Assembly (NCBI GenBank): GCA_028673005.1
Contig: CM054116.1
Coordinates: 73,669,315-73,733,314, forward strand
DNA from: Tanypteryx hageni
Taxonomy: Eukaryota > Arthropoda > Insecta > Odonata > Petaluridae
Direction: 5' to 3'
Length of the DNA: 64,000 bases
In this document: piece after piece, positions 23,795-35,395 of the stretch
Layout of the letters: each line of letters starts with the position of its first letter
Numbering within the stretch: the first letter of the stretch is position 1
Made by a program: the position numbers and the translations under genes
The notes under the pieces: model-generated
The model's database searches: none
Seen by the model: the letters and a program-made list of their open reading frames with translations, nothing else
Told to the model about the DNA's origin: nothing

Positions 23795-24461
23795 ACTTTC
23801 TCCATATACGTAGTATAGGGGAAAGTATTCTATTCATGAATAGAATTGACTTCAAGATTTCAACGAAAATACACGTTTTGAGGTCTCCTGAACATGTTTT
23901 TACCATTTTATCGGTCTGTGTGTATGTGATAGCTTTTTGTGGGTGCTTTAACTCAAATACTATTAATCAGTTCAACGCGAAATTTGATATTTAACATTTT
24001 TATAAAAGTCCCAAGACCTGATTAGTTTTTAGTAAAAATCGGTCAAACGGAAGTGGGTGTTTACTCATGTCACTTATCCGTTATTTTGAAATATATACTT
24101 TAATATTTGATAAATATAAAAATGTATTGGAATAAAAGTTGTAAGAAAGTTAATTTTCTACAACCTTTGTTTGAAATATTTTTCCATATAATGCATCTTT
24201 AAAGAGATATCATATTATTAGCTGCCACCACCTGGCACCTTCCGACGACTTTTGTTAACAATTTACGCTTAGTTACGTCTTACTAACTCTCCTTTTTCTT
24301 TTCTTAATTTGTGGAGCTTTGTGGCTATATCCAATATCAGAAGGCTATGGTTTGAGTTTATTTCTGTTCTTTTTAAAGTAAAATTTTCTCGGTTTCTTAA
24401 AATATTTATTATTATGTAACCTATTTGGAATTTTTAGAAGTATTACAGATATGGAGAAAGT
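23795..24461 (+). mobile_element. ACTTTCTCCATAT inverted-repeat element, copy 1
   Basis: It begins ACTTTCTCCATAT and ends ATATGGAGAAAGT, a 13-bp perfect terminal inverted repeat, 667 bp apart. The interior is shared with 27095-27762 and, inverted, with 35948-36654: ATTTCAACGRAAATAC, CACTTATCCGTTATTTTGAA, GTTACGTCTTA. There is no transposase frame. Similarity to copy 3 continues about 25 bp past the right terminus, so the true border may lie slightly outside. Confidence 0.8.
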
Positions 24462-24848
24462 CATGTGGTGGCCTCATCAGATTTTTTTAAATATCTGTGT
24501 ATCATTTTAAACCAGGAGTGATTTATGAGTGTAATTATAAATTTGAGAGAGACCAACATTGAAATTTTGAATAAAAGCACAAATGCGAAAACAACTTATT
24601 AAACCTGTGCCATGCAAAAGCTTAGATTATATTTGCAAAGTGATTCTGACGTCATGCATTGTCGTTTCACGGCAAACAAACTCGATTCTTGCTCGGTTGT
24701 GAGAATAATGGCTCGAATCTAGCCGCTGCCGCTAATGTCTTTTGTATTTCAAGATTAATTTTCCAACGTATTTGATATCATCATCATCCTGGTTATACTA
24801 TAAACTATATGTATGTGTGCGTAATATAATATATTCTATACTGTTGAC

Positions 24849-25117
24849 CAGGGCCGGCCAAGTACATTCGTGGGTCCGAATGCAAGCAAGTTTTTGGGGC
24901 GCCCCTATGTAAAAAAACCTGCCATATTGTACACATCAATGTTTCAGTTTAGAGAGAAGATGTACTATAAAGTAACTAAATTATAATTAATTTAATAAAA
25001 AAGCAAAAATTTTTTAAAAGTTGTAAAGATATTATTTATACTCAACATTTGGGGGCCCCTAAAAATCGGCGGCCCGAATGCCTTGCATCCGCTGCACCCC
25101 CCACTTGGCCGGCCCTG
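24849..25117. mobile_element. hAT MITE, exact 8-bp target duplication
   Basis: The termini are CAGGGCCGGCCAAGT and, reverse-complemented, CAGGGCCGGCCAAGTGG. The flanks are identical: CTGTTGAC at 24841-24848 and 25118-25125. The 269-bp element encodes nothing. The perfect duplication suggests a relatively recent insertion compared with its neighbours. Confidence 0.92.
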
Positions 25118-26854
25118 CTGTTGACAAACAATTAGGCTTGAAGGTTACCGTGTTCATTTTTTATTCACGTAATTGTTAGCAGCTTAATCTACTCCTATAT
25201 CCCCAAAAAGGGAAAATTCCTGCGGAAGATTAGTAATCATCGAAATTAATGCTATTATAATTCGCCATAACTTCATTTTTTCATCTAGAATTTTAATTTT
25301 ATATATAATTTATAAGTTACAATATATAAAATAATCCATCTAAAATTATACGAGCTGAAAGTCATATCTATGAATTAACGGGAAGATACATTGTTGACAT
25401 AATTTGGGCAAAGCTAGCTAAAGGATACATGGATTATTTTTAAATTAAAATATACAGAAACGCTATTAGCGTATCGTTGGACAAAAAGCTACGCTAATAC
25501 GTGTGAATAAAGGTTAACTTGTTTTTTTATTGTTATCTTCTTTATACCTGGTCAATTTTTCGGCGAAAGTCAAAATCTTCCACCGAATTCCGCGGAAAGG
25601 TTGAAGCATATTCGCGCTAACGGATAAATGTGTATCTTAAATAAGAGGAATGCTCTTCTTTTTGTATAATCTATAGGTATAATTTTAGCTCAGCCACGGC
25701 GGTTGTTTTCCGCAATTCGAAATTAAGAGGAAAGGAGCCGTCTCACCCGAGCTTTCCCATGAAGACATAAAAATAATCCGGCGAGGAAAAAAGGCGGCTT
25801 TGTTTGGCATCTCCGTCCTTTTATTTTCCCTTCGCATTTTCGTTTTTCTTTTCTCTCGCTGAGGAATCAACTTTTTGACTTCCACTCGCTCGTTTTGGAA
25901 ACTCCCGTTCATAATCCATGTCTTCCGTAGGGAAACTCCCTTCCTCATCCTTCTCCTCACCCGTTCGGTCCCCTTCCCACACGCATCCCCAGAAAACAAA
26001 GGAGTTGAGTGTTGTCGGAACGGTTGTTATCGCGCTTACGTCACAATGGAGCGCCACTAACGCCGTGGGCGTCGGGTCGAAGCTCGACGGAAGAACAAAC
26101 GCATCGCACCTTGGTCACCCGGATAATTTTTTATTTTACGTATCTTGTGAAAATTGCCGGCGAATATGACGCTTTAAAAAGATTTCCTTTTAAATTTCTT
26201 CCCTTGATCGATTCTGAATTCGAGCGAAAAAGAAGAAAATTCTCACTTATTGCACAGAATTCCATTTTGCAGGGAATTTCCATAAATGGATTATATGCAC
26301 ACCATCGAACGGTTCATTATCCCCGTTTATCGCCACTGACTCCGAGTTATGGAAATGCATTTCACGAATACTATTAGAGCCTCTATAAAAAGTAATATTC
26401 TTTATGTATGCTGAAGCTTTTTCTTCCTAGAGAATTATGGTCGTGCAACTTTTACAATATCTCTTTACTGTATGCAGACGAACTTTGAGCGCTTTGTAAA
26501 TGCATATGGTATCACAATGATATTTATCCAATAGTATAAATCAAGAGTCTCCATTACTTTCCTCACTAGCCAAATTTGGCGTATCGGCTACATTCAAATT
26601 GTTTCTATTCATCAATTACATTTCTCCCATCTTATTCCGAAACTATTATGAATTATATTTATTTAGCGCGTGAAAAACATTTTCAATTATAAATAATTTT
26701 GTCAAATGTTAACCATAATTTGGATTTGTCCCCTGTATTGTAGGCAGGAAGATTGGAAAAAAATTACTTTTAGGTCAAAATTTCACCATTTATGAGTTAC
26801 TGTGTACAGTATCGGTTTTAATTGACAACGTCAAATCTACTTTCACAAGGTCGC
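25118..26854. other. No recognised gene
   Basis: A GC-richer part (25690-26160) has overlapping 60-122-aa frames on both strands, including a TTACGTCA word near 26036 that resembles a CRE site. Nothing links these frames to a protein family. Confidence 0.35.
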
Positions 26855-27080
26855 AAAAGGACCGGCTTGATGGCGGCGCGAACGGTGTTACTGCACAGAG
26901 GCCCTGCGCTCTCTATTAAATATTTGTTGTACTTACGAAGAATATACAGTTTTAAAAAAAACGGAAAAATATCGATCACTCATGGTGAGAGAAGTTGCAC
27001 TATTTATTAAAAGTTACTATTAAAATCTTTAACGCGCGCGCGCACTTTGCACCGGGTCCCGCGATTTCCTTTGCGGCTCT
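26855..27080. repeat. hAT-like repeat family H, copy 1
   Basis: The left part (GATGGCGG....ACAGAGGCCCTGCG) and right part (CACTTTGCACCGGG, CCCGCGATTTCCT) recur in the same order at 49727-49955. The inner sequences also align (TAATAAATATTTG-like, TATTTATTA). The GGCCC-rich ends suggest a hAT-type MITE, but I could not fix borders or a target duplication. It abuts the next repeat within 15 bp. Confidence 0.6.
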
Positions 27081-27094
27081 GGGTAACAATTTTT

Positions 27095-27762
27095 ACTTTC
27101 TCCATATACGAAGTATAGAGAAAGTATTGTTTTCATGAAAAAAATCGAATTCGAGATTTCAACGGAAATACATGTTTTAAGGGACCCTGAACACGTTTTG
27201 ACTATTTTCTCGATGATGTCTGTGTGTCTGTCAGTCTGTCTGTCTGTGTGTGTGATAGATTTTTGTGTGCGCTCTAATTAAAAAACTATTAATCAGGTCA
27301 GAGCAAAATTTTATATTTAACATTTTTATGAAAGTTAAAAGATTTGATTAGTTTTTGGTAAAAATCGGTTGGCCGAAAGTGGGTGTTTACTCTTGTCACT
27401 TATCCGTTATTTTGAAATATTTGCTTTAATATTTGATAAATGTAAAAATGTATTGAAATAAAAGTTGTAGGAAATTTAATTTTCTACAAACTTTGTTTGA
27501 TACATTTTTCCATATAATGGAATTGTTAACAATTGACGCATAGTTACGTCTTAGTAACGCTCCTTTTTCTTTTCTTAATTGTCAACCGGAAGTAAATCTT
27601 GACAACGATACCAGAGCTAACATGTAATTTTCCATATAAATATGGAGAAAGTCATGTGTACGATACCAGAGCTAACATGTAATTTTCCATATAAATATGG
27701 AGAAAGTCATGTGTACGATACCAGAGCTAACATGTAATTTTCCATATAAATATGGAGAAAGT
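27095..27762 (+). mobile_element. ACTTTCTCCATAT element, copy 2, with expanded end
   Basis: It has the same ACTTTCTCCATAT start and ATATGGAGAAAGT end as copy 1, and a colinear interior. It lacks the central block seen in copies 1 and 3 (roughly the CCACCACC to TTTGTTAAC stretch is shortened). Its 3-prime terminus is present three times because of a 55-bp tandem repeat. Confidence 0.8.
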
Positions 27763-27770
27763 CATGTTGC
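27606..27770. repeat. 55-bp tandem triplication of the element end
   Basis: Three units start at 27606, 27661 and 27716 with CGATACCAGAGCTAACATG. Each contains TTTTCCATATAAATATGGAGA, so each carries its own local inverted repeat around ATAAAT. The units are essentially identical. Confidence 0.92.
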
Positions 27771-28590
27771 CCACATCAGTTTATTTTTGTTAATATTGCA
27801 CGTATTTTGTATCAAGTGGCGGTAATGACCTCATCGCCGGAAGTTTGGCGAGCATCCAAATCCTATTGTATAGTCCTGGTCTAAAGGCATTCGTCAGCGT
27901 GGAATCATATCACTTATTTTTAGATTAAAAGCATTAGTTTAAACAGTAACACAAAAACATTATGCATTTTTGTACAGAAAAGGTATCTGAGATGGGAATG
28001 CAAATGTTGATGACTAATCTTTACAAAAAATTTTACCGCAATAAGATTATGGTTTACGTACTACGTATTTCATTTTACGATGCGTAAATGTTATAGCGTT
28101 TTATGCGAATGAAATCAACAAAATATTTATTTTTCTTAATTTAAAGCCTCTGGTTCCCCTTCGAAGTTCCCTTTCATTTTTTTTGCTTTCAATCACGATT
28201 AAATTTGTTCGATGGCCTTTATAATATGAAATTTTTTTTATTTAGAAATCTCAGATTCCATTCTCCGCTTCCGCCTTGAATCGAAATTTCAAGCCATAGT
28301 AATTAAATAAGGAAATAGCCTTCACCTTTCCAAAACAAGCCTGCTGAAATCGTAGATCATATTTACCCCATTTTTTCAGATGATATTTACCTAATTTTTG
28401 TTAATTTCTGGCCCAAATAAAAATATCCTTGCTGCAGAATATAGCTGGCACGCATCCGTCCTAGATTATTCATTAAATAAGGTCGATCAGAAAACATCAG
28501 CTTACTGGAAAATGGTGAAAATGAACCTTAAGATGGTTCTAATAAATGCATATTCATAACCCATTAAATTATTTTCATAAAAGTCTATAG

Positions 28591-28856
28591 CAGAGGTGGC
28601 CAAATTGCGGCTCTTTTAACTTTATGCGGCTCTTTTAACTTAGTATGCTGCTCTTTTGAATTTCCATTCAGAGGCGTATCAACGCTTTTCACTAGTAGTG
28701 TGGCTTGAGTCGTGTCGTGCATTATATTTGAATTGCTTCAGATACAGGTTATGTTTTACTGTTCGTAAATTTATGAGCACAATTTGTCGTGCGGCTCTTG
28801 AACTTATGAAGGTTATCGTATGCAGCTACGGAGGTAAGTAAGTTAAGCCACCCCTG
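28591..28856. mobile_element. hAT MITE related to the element at 29197
   Basis: The left terminus is CAGAGGTGGCCAAATTG, one base different from the terminus of the larger hAT at 29197. The right end is AAGCCACCCCTG. Just inside the left end, TGCGGCTCTTTTAACTT is repeated two to three times. The flanks do not match well, so either the target duplication has decayed or one end is recombined. The 61-aa plus frame inside is not a gene. Confidence 0.7.
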
Positions 28857-28888
28857 GTCGAGCTCGTCTTGTGGCTGAAAATTTTCAT

Positions 28889-28978
28889 GAAAAAGCAGTT
28901 AAAATGTACTTGCCTTAGGTATCTTGTTGTGGCTGTTGGAGATACCTAAGGCAAGTACATATTTTAAATTGCTTTTTC
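28889..28978. repeat. Long hairpin (about 37-bp arms, 15-nt loop)
   Basis: The arms contain GTACTTGCCTTAGGTATCT and its exact complement AGATACCTAAGGCAAGTAC. Outer parts (AAAAAGCA..TT.AAAAT) also pair, with a few gaps. The loop is TGTTGTGGCTGTTGG. The size would suit a foldback remnant or a small-RNA precursor, but I match it to no known microRNA. Confidence 0.75.
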
Positions 28979-28984
28979 TTGAAT

Positions 28985-29188
28985 GATTTTTCGTGTTGTT
29001 CAGCGCTGAGATTATGAGAGGCCAATTGAACATTTTTTTAATTCGTGTTTGGGTAGAATCCTTTAAACAAGTGAGGGAACAACTGCAGGGCAAATTACAT
29101 AAGGCGCTTTTTTTCTCTTGTTTTAGGATTAAGATTATCATAATAAGATTACGCTTTTGGTTGAGATCGACAGCCTCATAATATCTTT
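28985..29188. repeat. Dispersed repeat family D, copy B (broken)
   Basis: GGCGCTTTTTTTCTC, TTTTAGGATTAAGATTATC and GAGATCGACAGCCTCATAAT match copy A at about 10144-10216. The match stops at the hAT element starting at 29197. Sequence beyond the following mariner element (CCGTCCGTCC near 31984) may be its continuation. Confidence 0.55.
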
Positions 29189-29196
29189 ATATATAG

Positions 29197-30248
29197 CAGG
29201 GGTGGCCAAATTGTTTCTTGTTGCGATCGACTTTTTTATATGGAAAGTAGTCACGAGCTACCATGACGAAAAACTTTTTAATTCAATTATTAAATACGAG
29301 TATAAAGGGAAAATAGAAATTACTCAGTTCAAAATATACAAGTTTTGATAGAACAAAGTTTATTGAATTTATTGAATAAACGAAGTACACTTCAAAATAA
29401 ACATTTTGACATTAAATATTTTGATATATAAATATACAAAATATGAAGATAACTTTTAATTTTAATTAATGAGAAGTTTGTGTCTTCATATCTTCTGCTA
29501 AGCTTTCATAGTGGGGCGTGTATCTCGACAAGGACAATCTTAAGGCATTTTCAGTATGGGAATCGGTAAGCAAGGAACGATGCTTCGTCTTCGTTAGCTT
29601 TAAATATGAAAAAGCCGATTCACATAAGTATGTGGATCCAAATCAATAATGGATATATTCACTACATTTTCTAATGTTTGAATATTTATTCCCGACTAAC
29701 ATACTTCCAAAATCCTTCTTCTGACTCCCTAGCTCGTAAGAATAGATCGGATTGCAGTGTTATAATTTCGTTTTCAAGTATGTGGAAAATGTCAGCATAT
29801 GCTTTGTATTTAAATCAGCTTCAAATTGAAAAGAAAGATGCTGAACAACATCTTCGATTTTTTTAAATCATTGAATCTGACATCAAAGTCCTCCATAACG
29901 CTTTTAATTTATACTATGTATTTTTCAGACGTAAAAATAAAGCTAGGATATTTTTGCAAATGGTCTTTCATATTTGGAAAATGATCAAAGTTTTGTTTTT
30001 GGAGATCGCTGATCAACATTGGAAATTGATTTTTATAAGCGTTAACACTACTAATCATCTCACTTATGGTCTTATTTCTTCCTTGCAGTTCTAAATTCAA
30101 AACGCTCAATTTACCTGTAAAATCTGTTGGAAACGCTAGATCACAGAGCCAGCTTTCTTTGTTGAAGAAATTTTATTATTTCACTCAACAAATTACGAAA
30201 TTACGGAAATTGCGAACACTGTCGCGATCGACCTGTTGGCCACCCCTG
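29197..30248 (-). mobile_element. hAT transposon, internally deleted
   Basis: The ends are CAGGGGTGGCCAAATTG and, reverse-complemented, CAGGGGTGGCCAACAG. The flanks are identical, ATATATAG at 29189-29196 and 30249-30256. The element is 1052 bp. Its right target copy includes the first three bases of the mariner-like element, so it inserted into that element. Confidence 0.92.
29470..30150 (-). pseudogene. hAT transposase fragment (GTF2IRD2/ZBED-like)
   Basis: Minus-strand frames read in order as the C-terminal half of an animal hAT transposase of the type domesticated in GTF2IRD2. The order is LNLELQGRNKTISEMISSV (30109 frame), then HFPNMKDHLQKYPSF. After frameshifts come SDLFLRARESEEGFWKYVSR (near 29700-29770) and STYLCESAFSYLKLTKTKHR with NALRLSLSRY (near 29500-29640). 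That last block is the hAT dimerisation domain. The N-terminal zinc finger and catalytic region are missing, and several stops and shifts interrupt the rest. It is non-functional. Confidence 0.82.
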
Positions 30249-30253
30249 ATATA

Positions 30254-31967
30254 TAGGGTGTCCGGCGACTTTATGTCATAACTTCGGGATCTTATTCCTT
30301 GAGTGATTTTGAGTAAAAATGTCATATGAACTTTAGTCTCTCATTTGTTACAGAGCTACGGGCAATTGAAATTATCTCGTACTTTGATTTGTACAACCTA
30401 ATGGCTGAAAAATGCATTGTTTAAATATTAATTCGTATATATTGTTAATTGTTGAAAAACGTGTTATTTAAATAATCATTCGTTTGCATTGATACTTAAT
30501 CCATTGTTACAACAATAAGAAGCATGACGCTTGCACAACAGACGTGGACGTAATTTGCAAGCTCGCAGGCATCATGTCAGTAGAACGTAAGCTAGCGTTC
30601 AATGTAGTGCGCTGTGACACGTGTGGTATCATTAACTTTCAATAATGCCGTTTACATTTTCAAATTAAGAGTATGCGGATATGTACTTCCTGTACGGGTT
30701 TTGCGATGGAAACTCCGTTGCTGCCGTTTACGAATATCGACGACGATTTCCACAAAGAACACTAGATCGACATACTTTTATTCAAGTTCACCGACATTTA
30801 CGAGAAAATGGCTCATTTCCGTGTGTCTTTGAGAGCTGAACGTCCAGTACAAGTTCATGTGGATGAGGATGAGGAGGAAAACATTATTAAAATGGTTCAG
30901 CGAAGTCCGCGTCTTACAATTGGTACACGAAGAATGTCCGCCCGCCTCAACGTTCCGCGAATGCGAGTCTGGCAAACATTACACGATGAGGGACTTTATC
31001 CATACCATATCCAGCAAGTTCAGCATCTTCAACCCGGGGATATGACTAGGCGGTTGGAATTCTGCCGTTGGTTAAATGCACACCCCCGCCTGAACCGTTA
31101 CATCTTGTTCACGGACGAGGCACAGTTTACTCGTGATGAAATAAACAACACGAGAAACTACCATTTATGGGCTCGCGAAAATCCTCACGGAACAGTTGAA
31201 AGCAACTTCCAACTCAGCTTTTCTGTGAACGTGTGGTGTGGTGTCATTGGAAACCAACTTGTTGGACCGTACTTCTTCCCGCCACGTCTGACGTGCCATT
31301 TATGCTGATTTTTTGGAAAATGAAATGCCGGGTCTCTTAGAAGACATTCCCCTGCAAGCACGACTGCAGATGTACTACCAGCATGACGGGGAACCCCCCC
31401 ATTTTAGTAGGAACGCTACGCTGTATCCTAACAAGAAGTTCCCTAACCGATGGATCGGTCGTGGCGGTGCGCAGGATTGGCCACCGAGGTCTCCGGATCT
31501 CACTCCGTTGGATTTCCATGTGTGGGGACAAATGAAAAACATTGTGTATGAAGCCAAAGTGAGCACGAGGGAAGAACTTATCCAGCGAATTTTCGATGCT
31601 GCGAGGCGCGTTGATAACGCTGCAGTTCTTCGTGCTGTTTCACGTTCCCTACTCAAACGGGTTAAATTGTGCATCCAAGCTTAAGGCAGCCATTTTGAAC
31701 AATTGTTGTAACAATGGATTAAGTATCAATGTAAACGGATGATTATTTAAATAATACATTTTTCAACAATTAACAATGCATACGAATTATTATTAAAACT
31801 GCATTTTTTAGCCATTAAGTTGTACAAATCAAAGTACGAGATAATTTCTATTGCCTGTAGTTCTGTAACAAATGAGAATCGGACCCATGTTCATATGACA
31901 TTTTTTACTCAAAATCACTTAAGGAATAAGATTTCGAAGTTATGACATAAAGTCGCCGGACACTCGG
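30254..31967 (+). mobile_element. Tc1/mariner-like transposon with long inverted repeats
   Basis: It is 1.7 kb and flanked by TA. The inverted repeats begin TAGGGTGTCCGGCGAC (left) and CCGAGTGTCCGGCGAC (right, reverse-complemented). They stay alignable for about 270 bp, to TTAATCCATTGTTACAACAA, with perhaps 90 percent identity. It contains one broken transposase. The left end is interrupted 3 bp in by the hAT at 29197-30248. Confidence 0.93.
30672..31684 (+). pseudogene. Tc1/mariner-like transposase, two frameshifts
   Basis: Three consecutive frames together cover most of a transposase. Frame 1 (30672-30839) has YGFCDGNSVAAVYEYRRRFP, the N-terminal helix-turn-helix type region (DUF4817-like). 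Frame 2 (about 30840-31308) contains TIGTRRMSARLNVPRMRVW, then ILFTDEAQFTRD with the first catalytic Asp, then a SVNVWCGVIG block. Frame 3 (31301-31684) contains YYQHDGEPPHF (second Asp) and WPPRSPDLTPLDFHVWG (third Asp). By my count 41 residues separate the last two catalytic Asp residues. All three are kept, so the damage is mainly the two indels. This is among the least decayed transposases in the window. Confidence 0.92.
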
Positions 31968-33689
31968 TATAATTACCCATTGTCCGTCCGTCCATCTGTC
32001 CGTCCATCCTTCCGTCCGTCTCCCCTCTTATCTCTTGAACAGTTTGTCATAGAGAAATGCTGTAAACGCCATTTTGTTTCTGCCAACTAGGAAACCTCGG
32101 GAAAACTATTTTCTTTTACGGAAGTGTCCCGAATTCGACTCCGGGAGAGGATTATATTTTTCCATATGTTTACACAGGAGTTTCGATTTTTCAAGGTGCA
32201 AGGTTTATTTCTTTCATTCATTAAAAACGTAAATATGGACCGAATTTCTCCATTTTTGCTTTATTCGACGACTAAAACTATAATATATCTTATTCTTGCA
32301 ATGTTTTGATGTTGTACGGAATAATTTCTCAGAAACACGCATTTATTTTCGAAATTTTATGGCTTTTTCGCACTCTTTCCCGCATTGTTGCCTCCGATTC
32401 CGATTGAATTAGCTCTATTAAGCCTTCAAATAGCCAAAATAATTGCGTTATCCACTTCGCGCTGTTTATGAAGCATCGAAATTATAGTTGTAGTAATGTC
32501 AAACTTAATAGACTGCAACGTTAATAATTAATGACTATTATTATTCAGTAAACTGCGTGTGGGCTGTGGGCTATTTTAACGATTGACCAAAAGAAAAAAA
32601 TCTTTTTTTATTTCAATACTGGAATGTGACACTAAATTAAATTAAAATTGCACATATAAATTATAAAAACAAACATGACATTCAAAATATCAGTTGTCTA
32701 ATTTTATAAGGAGACATTGGCTATTATTACTTTAAACGTGCAGATTTCTGGCTGACCTCGCAAAAGTTTTTGCGGGTAGCACTAATAGTCTATAATTCCC
32801 TTTAAAAGCATTAATCAATGCGATGTAATAATATGTTTCCCATTTAAAAGCAGTGGACTCGTTGCTATGGCAGTTTTATTTCCCATTGTTAAGAATCGGA
32901 AAATTTTCCCTCTATTTTGGAATAAAAACAATTGTTTTCTCTCATTCGACACGGATTTGAATTCTATTTAAAAAAATATATAATCTTTCAACTACATAAA
33001 TTTTTGTCTCGAGCTTCTATCTTAATTTTAACTAATTTAATAATGCAAATTTATAATGCCCTGCTTTTATTATGGGGGTAGAAATGAAACTAACAATAAG
33101 GGTATGGAAAAATACACCGATTGCTCCCCAGCAGCTGATCCTAGATCCACAGAATTTATTTATTTATTCATCAAAAGCGTTAAAAAATTTCGATGTGCAA
33201 CAATTATTATTTCTTTTTTTACCGAATGAATTTTATGTATTTTGTGCATTATTATTATTAGTAGTAGAAGTATAAAAATTGTTTTATAAGTTGGCCATAA
33301 ATTCATGTGAAAACAATTTAACATTAGAAAAAACAATATACATATTAATACATATTTACAATTTCACCAACTTAGAATAGGTTTTTACATTCTTCAATAA
33401 AATATACTTTCTCTCTTATTTAATTTCCAAAATTACTTTAAGAATTTGAGCGAACGCACAATAAAGGTTAACATATATTTTTAATCTTTATATAGATATT
33501 TGTCTAAATTTCAGGGTTCTCGGAAGGCCTTTATGGCTACCGAAGCGGTCCTGAGACTCGCGAGGTCCCCACCGTACGTCACCCCTACTTCTCCCACAAA
33601 GGCTTCATTACCAGAATTACCATAAATTTATGTGTAATCTATTATCTCACAATATTTTTTACAGTTATTCCCTAGAAAAGGCCTACTTG
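31968..33689. other. Dispersed repeat D pieces, no gene
   Basis: CCGTCCGTCC runs at 31984-32020 and the stretch 32990-33165 match family D copy A (ATGCAAATTTATAATGCCCT, GCAGCTGATCCTAGATCCAC). The rest is AT-rich with no credible frame. The CCTTTATGGCTACCGAAGCG block near 33522 is GC-richer and may be the tail of the LINE that follows. Confidence 0.5.
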
Positions 33690-34420
33690 TGAACAGAAAA
33701 ACTCCATGACTACTCTAGGTAGATTGTTCCAGTCTTCAATGCCTCTATTTAGGAATGGATATTTTCCCCGACTATGTTCTGTCTTGATGGTTGTATCTTA
33801 TTTTTGTGATCTCACCGTTCTAACTAAATCGGCTTTTCCATTCTTAACACTAATGTCTTTTGCTATTCATGTCCGAGATTTTAATGTCTTCCATCACAAT
33901 TTGTCCAACCTTTCTGTAAAACTCGTGTTCCTCTAACATTCATCTAACACGAATAGAGATGCTATTTTTTGCATTATCTCAAGCTCTGCATTCTGTCTTA
34001 CCTGATGAAAATCCGAAACCATTGTCCATATTCTAGTATTGGCGTGATCAATTATTTATATGCTGTTTCTTTGGTATCTGGTGTGCTTCTTCCTAAAACC
34101 ATCATACTGGCATATATAGAGCTCAGTAGGCCTTTTCTACCACGCTATCTATCTGTGTCCCCGCTAGAGGTCTCGGGTTAGAATTACTCTTAAGTATGTA
34201 CTTATATTCGCTATATTCAGTTACATTTTGACTGCCTAAAATATATTTACTATTGCGTACTCGCTTTTTCCTCAAGAGAATTGAAGTAACATTGTTTTCC
34301 TGATATTTATAATAATTTTATTTATGACTGCTCATTGCTCTAGCTCGTCCAAATCCGCCTGCAACTTACCTCAGTCGGTTTCACTATAAACTTGACTATA
34401 GATTATACTGTTGACTGAGA
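33690..34420 (-). pseudogene. LINE reverse-transcriptase C-terminal fragment
   Basis: Minus-strand reading, with frame changes, gives LQADLDELEQ near 34370, ITPILEYGQWF near 34030 and EHSRGKYPFLNRGIEDWNNL near 33720-33780. These are the late blocks of a non-LTR reverse transcriptase of the CR1/L2/Jockey kind: the connection region, the LEYG.VW region and the terminal DWN.LP motif. The fingers, palm and endonuclease are absent. The 76-aa plus frame at 33706 is a shadow. The clade is uncertain. Confidence 0.6.
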
Positions 34421-35395
34421 ATACTCTAACGGCGGATTTAAGAGATTTTTGCTAAGTCATTTATGAAAATTTGGACTAACGAAGGGCATAATGCACTTTC
34501 TTGTGGCGCTCACGAAGTTATTAACTCGTGCGGATATTTTGCCTCCTAATTTAGCCTCTCTTTAACTGATGAGGACATTTTAAAAACTTGTATTCACTCA
34601 GCTTAGGATTTCAGATGCTGAAATTTATAAAGATATTAGGCCACATTCAATGTTACACTGCCGAATCAATCCAAAAAATAATTTTGTAGCACAAGTATCC
34701 AATTTCGAAGCTACAAAATATCATTTTGTTTTGCTATTATTTTCAGTTAAAGATTATAAAATAGTGTTAGTGCAAAATGAGCAACAACACTATTTTTAAC
34801 ATAAATTCTGTCCAGAAAATTTAAAAATGTATTAACGATTACTTTCAGACACTTATAGATTCTATTTTGGGTGTTTAACGACTCTCTGAAGGGCAGCATT
34901 TCGTGCTTTGAAAATCCACGGCATAATAAAATGGTTTAAACACATTTACAACTTGTTCCGGCAGAGAAGTACAGGTATGTTGATTTTCTCTGCAATCTCC
35001 TTTCTAATAACCTATATTCCCAACGTTCTGCTTGCCTTTTAATATTATTATAATATTAAATTGATCAAATGAGTTTCCTCTTAATCTTCACCCGTCTTGC
35101 AAATCGATGCCCAATATCACAGCAGCTATGTTACCCAGGATCCTAATTTCTGAGAGAATTCATAAATATCCGTGATTCATAAATCTCAGAAATGAAATAT
35201 TTAGGCTCCCAATATTCTTTCTACTTTTAGAGGAAATACACAAGAAAAGTAATTGTTGTTGACATTGTTTGTTTGTTCTTTGCAGACTATTGGATGAATA
35301 ATATATAATAATATATAAAAGTGATGGAAAGCCATTGTTTAATCAAGAATAAGCACTCAAGCATAAAAAATTGAAAAATTAAGTACAGTAAACCC
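34421..35395. other. No recognised feature
   Basis: AT-rich, stop-dense sequence between the LINE fragment and the Tigger fragment. Confidence 0.45.
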
